Assembly: GCA_030538335.1 (NCBI GenBank)
Contig: JAUNUE010000081.1
Location: 1-7,726 of the forward strand
From: Allobrachymonas sp.
GTDB lineage: Bacteria > Pseudomonadota > Gammaproteobacteria > Burkholderiales > Burkholderiaceae_C
Direction: 5' to 3'
Length of the DNA: 7,726 nucleotides
The translations under genes were made by a program, and so were the position numbers. This document shows positions 1-4,861 of this stretch, in pieces. The first letter of the stretch is position 1, and the number at the start of each line of letters is the position of its first letter. Below the pieces are notes generated by a model. That model searched no databases and had not been told where the DNA came from. It saw only the letters and a program-made list of their open reading frames with translations.

Positions 1-1
1 G

Positions 2-757
2 AGCGACGGGCGCCGCACCACCGCCAGCATCATCGGCACCGACCCCGAAACCGATCTGGCCGTGCTCAAGATTGACCTGGGCACCGTGCCATCCATAGCG
101 TTAGGCGACTCGGGCAGCCTGCAGGTAGGCGACCCGGTACTGGCCATTGGCAACCCTTTTGGCGTGGGGCAAACCGTGACCAGCGGCATCGTCAGTGCAC
201 TGGGGCGCAGCGAACTGGGTATCAACACGTTCGAGAACTTCATCCAGACCGATGCCGCCATCAACCCCGGCAACTCGGGTGGTGCGCTGGTTGACATCAG
301 CGGCAACCTGGTCGGCATCAACACCGCCATCTATTCGCGCACGGGTGGTTATATGGGCATTGGTTTTGCCACACCCACCAGCATGGCCAAGCAGGTGCTT
401 GAAGACATTGTGAAAAGCGGCCATGTCACGCGCGGCTGGATTGGCGTGGAACCGGGCAATATCAGCGCAGAAATTGCCGCAGCCTTTGGCGGCAAGGAAA
501 ACGAAGGCGTCATCGTGACCGGCGTGGTGCAGGACAGCCCCGCAGCGCAGGCCGGGGTGCTGCCGGGCGACATCATCAGCCGGGTCAATACGCAACCGAT
601 CCGCAATGTGCAGGATTTGCTCGCTACTGTTTCCGGACTCAAGCCGGGAACACCAGCAACCTTGTCTGTCTCACGCAAATTCGAGGCGATGACGCTGGAG
701 ATTACGCCGCAGCAAAGGCCCAAGCCGGTGACGAACACCAAGGCCAGCGGGCAGTAA
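2..757 (+). CDS. HtrA/DegS-type periplasmic serine protease (S1C family), 5' partial
   Basis: The last 251 residues of a trypsin-fold HtrA protease; the N-terminus, the catalytic His and any signal or anchor segment lie left of the window, and the open frame runs in from base 2. The catalytic Asp is in TDLAVLK (visible residue 18, codon 53-55) and the nucleophile Ser is in GNSGGAL (visible residue 92, codon 275-277), preceded by the usual TDAAINP. The end of the protease domain (GIGFATP) is followed by a single PDZ domain, visible residues about 140-235 (RGWIGVE, GVIVTGV, SPAAQAGVLPGDII), and a short Pro/Lys/Thr-rich tail. One PDZ rather than two suggests a DegS/AlgW-like envelope-stress protease rather than DegP/MucD, but the family is often named DegQ or Do. 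It degrades or cleaves misfolded envelope proteins in the periplasm. It converges with cbpM, with one base between the stop codons. The family is certain; the exact subgroup is not. Confidence 0.93.
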   Translation, partial: SDGRRTTASIIGTDPETDLAVLKIDLGTVPSIALGDSGSLQVGDPVLAIGNPFGVGQTVTSGIVSALGRSELGINTFENFIQTDAAINPGNSGGALVDISGNLVGINTAIYSRTGGYMGIGFATPTSMAKQVLEDIVKSGHVTRGWIGVEPGNISAEIAAAFGGKENEGVIVTGVVQDSPAAQAGVLPGDIISRVNTQPIRNVQDLLATVSGLKPGTPATLSVSRKFEAMTLEITPQQRPKPVTNTKASGQ

Positions 758-758
758 G

Positions 759-1121
759 TTAATCTATTTCGCTGCTGGCAAACGCCTGCAGCCGTTTGCG
801 CAGCAGGGCCACTTCTTCCATCAGATCCACCGCCAGCGCCGCCAATTGCGGGTCGGCGTCGAAGTGGCGCTCCAGATCGGCCACGCGCCGCGCGCGCACC
901 AGCGTGGCCGATGAAAAACGCCATTGTGTGCTTTGCGCCGGGTCTTCTGCCATGCCAGCCGCTGGCGTAAGCACGCCCGCCTGCACACGGTTGTGCAGCC
1001 ATTGCGGCGTAAGGCAACAGGCTTGGGCAAGTTGCTCCAGCGTCAAGGTGCCGTCGTCCAGCAGTTCTACCGACTCGGCGTGGATCACATAAGTGGAAAC
1101 AGGGGTTGGGTTCATGGTCAT
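759..1121 (-). CDS. cbpM: CbpM-type chaperone modulator (MerR-like helix-turn-helix)
   Basis: A 120-residue protein encoded directly downstream of cbpA. In characterised bacteria CbpM binds the J domain of CbpA and blocks its action on DnaK and its DNA binding. Visible features: a MerR-like winged-helix region at about residues 26-75 (TLEQLAQACCLTPQWLHNRV, then a WRFS beta-wing-like strand), followed by a Leu/Arg/Glu-rich helix at about 77-113 (RARRVADLERHF, LMEEVALLRKRL) that probably forms a coiled coil. E. coli CbpM is about 101 residues, so the length fits. The start at 1121 follows AAGG with a 4-base gap; the next ATG at 1115 has a 10-base gap and gives 118 residues, and either is possible. 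The frame stays open further upstream to 1235, but that part overlaps cbpA and is unlikely to be used. The cbpA stop is 16 bases upstream, so the two are probably co-transcribed. The role is inferred from position and fold. Confidence 0.86.
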   Translation of the reverse strand: MTMNPTPVSTYVIHAESVELLDDGTLTLEQLAQACCLTPQWLHNRVQAGVLTPAAGMAEDPAQSTQWRFSSATLVRARRVADLERHFDADPQLAALAVDLMEEVALLRKRLQAFASSEID

Positions 1122-1137
1122 GCCGCCTTGCTGTGGT

Positions 1138-2109
1138 TCATGCCAAACGGGGATTGAAGCCGGGGTAGGTCTGCGCGAGTTTTTCCCAGGCGGCGCGTTG
1201 CTCGTCTGTTGCGGCACCGGGAATGGCGGGTTCAATTTCGAGGTACAAATCGCCGGGTTGCGCGGCCGGAATGCCGCGTCCCTTGAGGCGCAACTTGCGC
1301 CCGCTGCCTGAACCGGCCGGTACGTTGACTTCTACTGTGGCGCCGTCGACCGTCTGCACCTGGATGCCTCCGCCCAGGGCTGCCTCCCAAGGCGCCAGGC
1401 GCAGGCGCTGGTACACATCCTTGCCTTCCACGCGCCAGCGCGCATCGCTGCGCAACTGCACCTGCAACAGCAAGTCGCCCGCTGTACCGCCACCAAAGCC
1501 CGCACCGCCCTGCCCCGCCAGACGGATCATCTGGCCTTCGTACACGCCTTTGGGAATCTTGACCTGCAGCGTGCGTTGCTCGGGCACGACGCGGCCTTGT
1601 GCATCGACCTTGTGGCCTTGCAAAGTGAGAGTGCGTTCTGCGCCACGGTAGGCGTCGATCAGGTCAAGTTCGATGCTGGCGTGCTGATCTTCACCGCGCA
1701 TGGATGCGCCTGCGCCCGAGGCCCCACGCGCGCGCCGCGCACGGGCACCGCTGCCGAACAGGTGCTCGAAAAATTCGCTGTAGCCATCTGCGGAACCTGC
1801 ACCGCCAAAGCCGCCAAATCCACCGGCATCGCCAAAAGAGAACTCCGCATCCCAACCGGGAGGCGGCTGGTACTGCCCGCCCGATTGCGCATAACCTTGC
1901 GCACCCAACTGGTCGTAGGCGGCGCGTTTTTCGGGATCGGACAAGACCGTGTTGGCCTCGTTGACCTCGGCCATGCGCTGGGCGGCATCGGCCTCCTTGC
2001 TCACGTCAGGATGGTACTTGCGCGCCAGCTTGCGGTAAGCCTTCTTGATGTCGTCGGCGCTGGCGCTTTTGTCTACGCCCAGCACCTGGTAATAGTCTTT
2101 GAACTCCAT
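1138..2109 (-). CDS. cbpA: CbpA, class B (DnaJ-type) co-chaperone / curved-DNA-binding protein
   Basis: A 323-residue DnaJ homologue (E. coli CbpA is about 306). It stimulates the ATPase of DnaK through its J domain and delivers unfolded clients; in E. coli it also binds curved DNA in stationary phase. Domains: J domain, residues about 5-70, starting DYYQVLGV and carrying the essential HPD at 33-35; Gly/Phe-rich linker, about 90-120 (GGFGGFGG); an Arg/Ala/Gly stretch, 121-137; then two C-terminal beta-sandwich client-binding domains, about 142-216 (LQVKIPKGVYEGQMIRL) and 226-295 (LAPWEAALGG, LRLKGRGIP). There is no Cys at all, so the four CxxCxGxG zinc motifs of true DnaJ are missing. This marks it as class B, and the adjacent cbpM supports CbpA. 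The ATG at 2109 starts the conserved J domain; AAGG lies only one base before it, so the ribosome binding site is poor. The 57-base gap to the HIT gene may hold its own promoter. Confidence 0.95.
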   Translation of the reverse strand: MEFKDYYQVLGVDKSASADDIKKAYRKLARKYHPDVSKEADAAQRMAEVNEANTVLSDPEKRAAYDQLGAQGYAQSGGQYQPPPGWDAEFSFGDAGGFGGFGGAGSADGYSEFFEHLFGSGARARRARGASGAGASMRGEDQHASIELDLIDAYRGAERTLTLQGHKVDAQGRVVPEQRTLQVKIPKGVYEGQMIRLAGQGGAGFGGGTAGDLLLQVQLRSDARWRVEGKDVYQRLRLAPWEAALGGGIQVQTVDGATVEVNVPAGSGSGRKLRLKGRGIPAAQPGDLYLEIEPAIPGAATDEQRAAWEKLAQTYPGFNPRLA

Positions 2110-2166
2110 GCCTTATTCAATCCACAGCCTTGTTTTTACACGGGCATTGTGCATTTTTGAAAAAAG

Positions 2167-2532
2167 TCAGTCATTGCCTTTGCTCCACGGGCGCGGCCCA
2201 CCCAGCACGTGCACATGCAGGTGGCGCACCTCCTGCCCGCCATCGTGACCCGTGTTGATCATGATGCGAAAGCCCCCTTCCGGGTACGGGCGGCAGCCAT
2301 TTTCAAACGCCAGTTGGGGTGCCAGCGTCATGATTTTGCCCATGACGGCGGCATCGTCCGGCGCAAGCTGCGCCATCGACGGGATGTGGCGTTTGGGAAT
2401 GATCAGGAAATGCACCGGCGCCCAAGGGGCAATGTCGTGGAAGGCAAAGACATCATCGTCTTCATACACCTTGCGCGAAGGGATTTCGCCCGCGATGATC
2501 TTGCAGAAGATGCAGTTGGGATCGTGCGCCAT
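2167..2532 (-). CDS. hinT: HinT-like histidine triad (HIT) nucleotide hydrolase
   Basis: A 121-residue cytosolic protein of the HINT branch, which hydrolyses nucleoside phosphoramidates and aminoacyl-adenylates. The hallmark HxHxHxx triad is HLHVHVL at residues 104-110; by family precedent the middle His, H106, is the nucleophile. Further family motifs are NCIFCKIIAGEIPS near the N-terminus, VHFLIIPKRHIPSM at 40-53 and GGQEV just before the triad. The C-terminal GGPRPW is typical of proteobacterial members, and the length is normal for the family. The frame is open upstream to 2625, but the ATG at 2532 is chosen because it immediately precedes the conserved NCIFCKI and has AAAGGG 9 bases upstream. 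It lies in the his-linked minus-strand block, 85 bases after the membrane-protein gene; a likely -10 hexamer in that gap suggests its own promoter. The physiological substrate of bacterial HinT is not settled. Confidence 0.94.
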   Translation of the reverse strand: MAHDPNCIFCKIIAGEIPSRKVYEDDDVFAFHDIAPWAPVHFLIIPKRHIPSMAQLAPDDAAVMGKIMTLAPQLAFENGCRPYPEGGFRIMINTGHDGGQEVRHLHVHVLGGPRPWSKGND

Positions 2533-2566
2533 GAGGACAGGCCCTTTCTCAAACAATGACGGTTGC

Positions 2567-2595
2567 ATTGTAGGGGCAGCCAACCCCGCTGCCGG
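2567..2595 (-). promoter_or_regulatory. Possible promoter of the HIT gene
   Basis: On the minus strand a TACAAT hexamer (2567-2572; 5 of 6 to the sigma-70 -10 box) lies 34 bases before the HIT start codon. At 17-base spacing the -35 position reads CCGGCA (2590-2595), only 3 of 6 to TTGACA. The gap also holds a 6-base stem GGCAGC/GCTGCC overlapping the spacer. The -10 match is good and the -35 match poor, so this is tentative. Confidence 0.35.
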
Positions 2596-2617
2596 ATGGC
2601 GCTGACCAGGACCTCCC

Positions 2618-3040
2618 TCAAGCACTCACTTCACGATTGCCATTCATGCAGACCATGCCGCGCACGATGCGGTAGAGGAACCAGATCGAGATGATGCCCC
2701 AGGCAATCCAGCCCGGCACGACCAGCAGCAGCCACAGCGGTGCTGTCAGGGCATACAACACGCCCGCCCAGATCACCGAACGGATGCGCCACGAAAAATG
2801 GCTGTACTGCCAACTGCCTTTGGCGTCGGGCCGCTTCACCCAGTCGATCAGGATGGCAATGAGCAACAGGCCCACGCCCGCCTGCACGCCCGGGAGCACG
2901 GCGGCAATCGCCACCACCAGATGCAGGCCGTAACTGACCCAACCCAGGGTTTTGAGGGTATCCATGCGTGCGGGCGGCAAAGGCGGCGGCTGACCAGAAT
3001 CGTTCTGGAAACGGCCGGGTACGTCAATGATGTCGCTCAT
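2618..3040 (-). CDS. Small conserved inner-membrane protein, DUF4870-like
   Basis: A 140-residue protein with no catalytic motif that I recognise. The N-terminus (1-30) is polar and Pro-rich (GQPPPLPPAR). Hydrophobic stretches at about residues 33-66 (long enough for two helices with a Pro-Gly turn, LPGVQAG), 86-108 and 110-128 suggest three or four membrane helices. Between them is a hydrophilic, basic loop with Trp, His and Arg (about 68-87, DWVKRPDAKG then HFSWRIR), resembling the loop of DUF4870 membrane proteins. I recall such a gene between hisE and the HIT gene in related Burkholderiales; its function is unknown. The frame is open upstream to 3256, but ATG 3040 is chosen because it has a strong AAGGAG site with 5-base spacing and avoids overlap with hisE, whose stop is 19 bases upstream. 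It is probably translated from the hisE message. That it is a real membrane protein is fairly sure; the family name is less sure. Confidence 0.82.
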   Translation of the reverse strand: MSDIIDVPGRFQNDSGQPPPLPPARMDTLKTLGWVSYGLHLVVAIAAVLPGVQAGVGLLLIAILIDWVKRPDAKGSWQYSHFSWRIRSVIWAGVLYALTAPLWLLLVVPGWIAWGIISIWFLYRIVRGMVCMNGNREVSA

Positions 3041-3045
3041 GCAGA

Positions 3046-3069
3046 CTCCTTCTCGGGCATCAGTGCCCG
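3046..3069 (-). promoter_or_regulatory. Strong Shine-Dalgarno next to a small hairpin at the hisE/membrane-gene junction
   Basis: On the minus strand GAAGGAG (3046-3052) sits 5 bases before the ATG at 3040 and fixes that start. Immediately upstream is a perfect 6-base stem (CGGGCA/TGCCCG, 3054-3059 and 3064-3069) with a 4-base loop that contains the hisE stop codon. There is no T tract, so it is not an intrinsic terminator. Ribosomes finishing hisE would melt the hairpin, which could couple the two genes; that role is inference. Confidence 0.5.
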
Positions 3070-3428
3070 TTTGCTTCACGCGCCTGCGCCTTGCGCAAGG
3101 CTTTTTCTTCAATGCCACTGGTGCCTTCGCGGCGCTCCAGCTCGGCCAATATGTCTTCGGGACGCAAGCCGTAGTGCGCCAAGGCCACCAGGGTGTGGAA
3201 CCACAGGTCGGCCACTTCGTAGACGAGTTTGGCCTTGTCACCGCCAGCATCCACATCCTTGGCGGCCATCACCGTTTCAGTCGCTTCTTCACCAATCTTT
3301 TTGAGAAACGCATCAGAGCCTTTGTGAAGCAGCCGTGCCACATAGCTCGCCTCCGGGTCGCCGCCATGGGCAGGCAGGCGGGTTTCAATGGTATTGGCCA
3401 GACGGGCAAGGGTGTCGGTGGTGGACAT
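3060..3428 (-). CDS. hisE: Phosphoribosyl-ATP pyrophosphatase HisE
   Basis: A 122-residue, all-alpha MazG-like enzyme that hydrolyses PR-ATP to PR-AMP and pyrophosphate, the second step of histidine synthesis, in the cytosol. Family motifs are LLHKGSDAFLKKIGEEATE (residues 34-51, with acidic Mg-binding positions E47, E48 and E51), EVADLWFHTLVAL (71-83) and the C-terminal RREGTSGIEEKA. It is a separate protein, not fused to HisI as in enterobacteria. ATG 3428 is chosen because it gives normal length; no clear Shine-Dalgarno precedes it. The same frame stays open upstream to 3563, but that part only translates the palindromic repeat and should not be taken as protein. It follows hisI by 157 bases, unusually far for this pair, because the repeat lies between them. 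Confidence 0.95.
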   Translation of the reverse strand: MSTTDTLARLANTIETRLPAHGGDPEASYVARLLHKGSDAFLKKIGEEATETVMAAKDVDAGGDKAKLVYEVADLWFHTLVALAHYGLRPEDILAELERREGTSGIEEKALRKAQAREANGH

Positions 3429-3476
3429 GTTGATGTTTGAAAATAGAACAGCGGTTTGTGGTCTCACGTATTGTCT

Positions 3477-3574
3477 CCCTCGCCCCTTTGGGGAGAGGGT
3501 AGGGGTGAGGGGGAAAGATGTTTCACGGCGAAACTTTGCCCTCACCCCAGCCCTCTCCCGCAAGCGGGAGAGGG
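3477..3574. repeat. REPIN-like pair of inverted palindromic repeats between hisI and hisE
   Basis: Two related units of about 36 bases face each other. The right unit (3539-3574) starts CCCTCACCCCAG and ends in a perfect hairpin with 11-base arms, CCCTCTCCCGC and GCGGGAGAGGG, around AA (3551-3574). The left unit (3477-3511) is its inverted, diverged copy: CCCTCGCCCC, TTT, GGGGAGAGGG, then TAGGGGTGAGGG. A 27-base spacer (3512-3538) separates them. This is the architecture of a REP doublet, or REPIN, a non-autonomous element mobilised in trans by RAYT-type transposases. Similar CCCTCACCCC-type intergenic repeats are familiar in many proteobacterial genomes. It starts 11 bases after the hisI stop codon. 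In RNA it can fold into one long hairpin and may affect transcript stability or hisE expression; that is inference. Confidence 0.85.
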
Positions 3575-3585
3575 AGCCGTAAGTC

Positions 3586-3996
3586 TTATTTATAGATGCT
3601 TTTCGGGTCTTTCAAGACCGGGTCGGCAGCTTCCCACTGCCCATTCTGTAAACGCTGGTAAAAACAACTGTGCCGCCCGGTGTGGCAGGCAATGCCCGGA
3701 GTGTGCCCGGTCTGCGTGACAGCCAACAGCACCACGTCGTTGTCGCAATCCAGGCGTATGTCGTGCACCGTCTGCACATGGCCGCTTTCTTCGCCCTTGA
3801 ACCAGAGCTTTTTGCGCGAACGGCTGAAATACACGGCACGGCCCAACTCTGCGGTTTTTTGCAATGCTTCGCGGTTCATCCAGGCGAACATCAGCACATC
3901 GCCGGTGTCTTTTTCCTGGGCGATAACGGGCACCAAGCCACTGTCATCCCAGCGGATGGCATGGAGCCAATCTCCCGAATCCGCAGATTGCTCCAT
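3586..3996 (-). CDS. hisI: Phosphoribosyl-AMP cyclohydrolase HisI
   Basis: A 136-residue monofunctional enzyme that opens the adenine ring of PR-AMP (third step of histidine synthesis); cytosolic, Zn- and Mg-dependent. Visible motifs: DVLMFAWMNREAL (residues 33-45), YFSRSRKKLWFKGEESGH (56-73), the metal-binding RLDCDND (81-87, with D83, C84, D85 and D87) and GIACHTGRHSCFYQ (101-114, with the further Zn-ligand Cys C104 and C111). Length is normal for the HisI-only form; the HisE domain is a separate gene. Two starts are possible. ATG 3996 lies 2 bases after the hisF stop. GTG 4002 gives two more residues and overlaps that stop as GTGA. Neither has a clear Shine-Dalgarno, so translation is likely coupled to hisF in either case. 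The REPIN-like repeat begins 11 bases after the stop codon. Confidence 0.95.
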   Translation of the reverse strand: MEQSADSGDWLHAIRWDDSGLVPVIAQEKDTGDVLMFAWMNREALQKTAELGRAVYFSRSRKKLWFKGEESGHVQTVHDIRLDCDNDVVLLAVTQTGHTPGIACHTGRHSCFYQRLQNGQWEAADPVLKDPKSIYK

Positions 3997-3998
3997 GC

Positions 3999-4781
3999 TC
4001 ACAGCCTGACCGGAATGCCACGCGCAGCCATATGCTGCTTGGCCTGTTGCACGGTGTAGGTACCGTAGTGGAAGATGCTGGCCGCCAGCACGGCATCGGC
4101 GCCGCCTTGCTGCACGCCATCGGCCAGGTGGTCGAGCGTGCCCACGCCACCAGAGGCAATCACGGGCACCGGTACCGCATCGCTCACGGCGCGCGTCAGC
4201 GCCAGGTCAAAACCGCTTTGCGTGCCGTCGCGGTCCATGCTGGTCAGCAGGATTTCGCCTGCGCCGTGTTCGGCCATCTGGCGCGCCCATTGCACGGCGT
4301 CGATACCCGTATTTTTGCGGCCCCCATGGCTGTACACGTCCCAGCCTTCGCCGCGTGCGGCAATGTCTTCGGGTGCGGTGCGCTGCTTGGCGTCTATCGC
4401 CACCACAATACATTGTGAGCCGTAGCGCGCTGCCGCATCGCGGATGACCTGCGGATTGGCAATGGCCGCCGAATTGAAGCTGGTTTTGTCAGCGCCTGCG
4501 TTGAGCAGGCGGCGCACGTCTTCGACCGTGCGCACGCCGCCGCCTACGGTCAGTGGAATGAATACCTGGGAGGCCACTTTTTCGATGATGGGCAGGATCA
4601 GGTCGCGCCCGTCGCTGGTGGCGGTGATGTCGAGAAAGGTGAGCTCGTCGGCCCCCTGCTCGTTGTAGCGCGCGGCAATTTCCACGGGGTCACCCGCGTC
4701 GCGCAATTCGACAAAATTGACGCCTTTGACGACGCGGCCACCGGTCACGTCCAGGCAGGGGATGATGCGTTTGGCTAACAT
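3999..4781 (-). CDS. hisF: Imidazole glycerol phosphate synthase subunit HisF
   Basis: A 260-residue (beta/alpha)8-barrel cyclase subunit. With the glutaminase HisH it converts PRFAR and ammonia into imidazole glycerol phosphate and AICAR, linking histidine and purine synthesis. The catalytic Asp pair is at the expected places: D11 in RIIPCLDV and D130 in VVAIDAK. Phosphate-binding and barrel motifs TVGGGVRT (78-85), NTGIDAVQWA and IASGGVG are present. The start at 4781 gives the canonical MLAKRIIPCLDV; the frame is open to 4805, but those residues are not conserved. It is first in its block because the upstream gene is divergent. hisA and hisH, usually next to hisF in this group, are not adjacent. 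A TACAAT hexamer 6 bases before the start could make the message almost leaderless. hisI follows with a 2-base gap or a 4-base overlap. Confidence 0.97.
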   Translation of the reverse strand: MLAKRIIPCLDVTGGRVVKGVNFVELRDAGDPVEIAARYNEQGADELTFLDITATSDGRDLILPIIEKVASQVFIPLTVGGGVRTVEDVRRLLNAGADKTSFNSAAIANPQVIRDAAARYGSQCIVVAIDAKQRTAPEDIAARGEGWDVYSHGGRKNTGIDAVQWARQMAEHGAGEILLTSMDRDGTQSGFDLALTRAVSDAVPVPVIASGGVGTLDHLADGVQQGGADAVLAASIFHYGTYTVQQAKQHMAARGIPVRL

Positions 4782-4787
4782 GCCTGC

Positions 4788-4793
4788 ATTGTA
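4788..4793 (-). promoter_or_regulatory. Possible -10 box of hisF
   Basis: TACAAT on the minus strand (5 of 6 to TATAAT) ends 6 bases before the hisF ATG, which would place the first transcribed base at or very near the start codon. No good -35 hexamer is found at 16-18 bases (17-base spacing gives TCATTG). Either it is a leaderless promoter, or the real one lies further upstream. Confidence 0.35.
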
Positions 4794-4814
4794 ATCAGCG
4801 CGCACAAGAGCAAT

Positions 4815-4820
4815 GATAAT
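4815..4820 (+). promoter_or_regulatory. Possible -10 box of the ferredoxin-reductase gene
   Basis: GATAAT on the plus strand (5 of 6 to TATAAT) lies in the 80-base divergent gap, 41 bases before the reductase start. The -35 position at 17-base spacing (TAATCA) is poor; TTGTAA at 4789-4794 is better but 20 bases away. Tentative. Confidence 0.3.
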
Positions 4821-4861
4821 TCCCGCTGCGATGTATGCGTGCAGGCAAAACAGGAGAAGCC

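Noticed and set aside
101..1017. Long minus-strand frames opposite the protease and overlapping cbpM
   Set aside because: No family motifs and they conflict with genes whose catalytic motifs are clear.
2110..2166. Heat-shock (sigma-32-type) promoter before cbpA
   Set aside because: TTTCAAA and CCCGTGT resemble the two boxes only loosely and the spacing is at the short limit; too weak to call.
3551..3574. The 11-base-arm hairpin as an intrinsic terminator of hisI
   Set aside because: No T tract follows on either strand, and its sequence matches a dispersed palindromic repeat family with a second inverted copy nearby.
4811..4829. Fur-box-like AATGATAAT upstream of the Fe-S reductase gene
   Set aside because: Only one half of the 19-base consensus matches and the second half reads GC-rich; the match is explained equally well by a -10 box.
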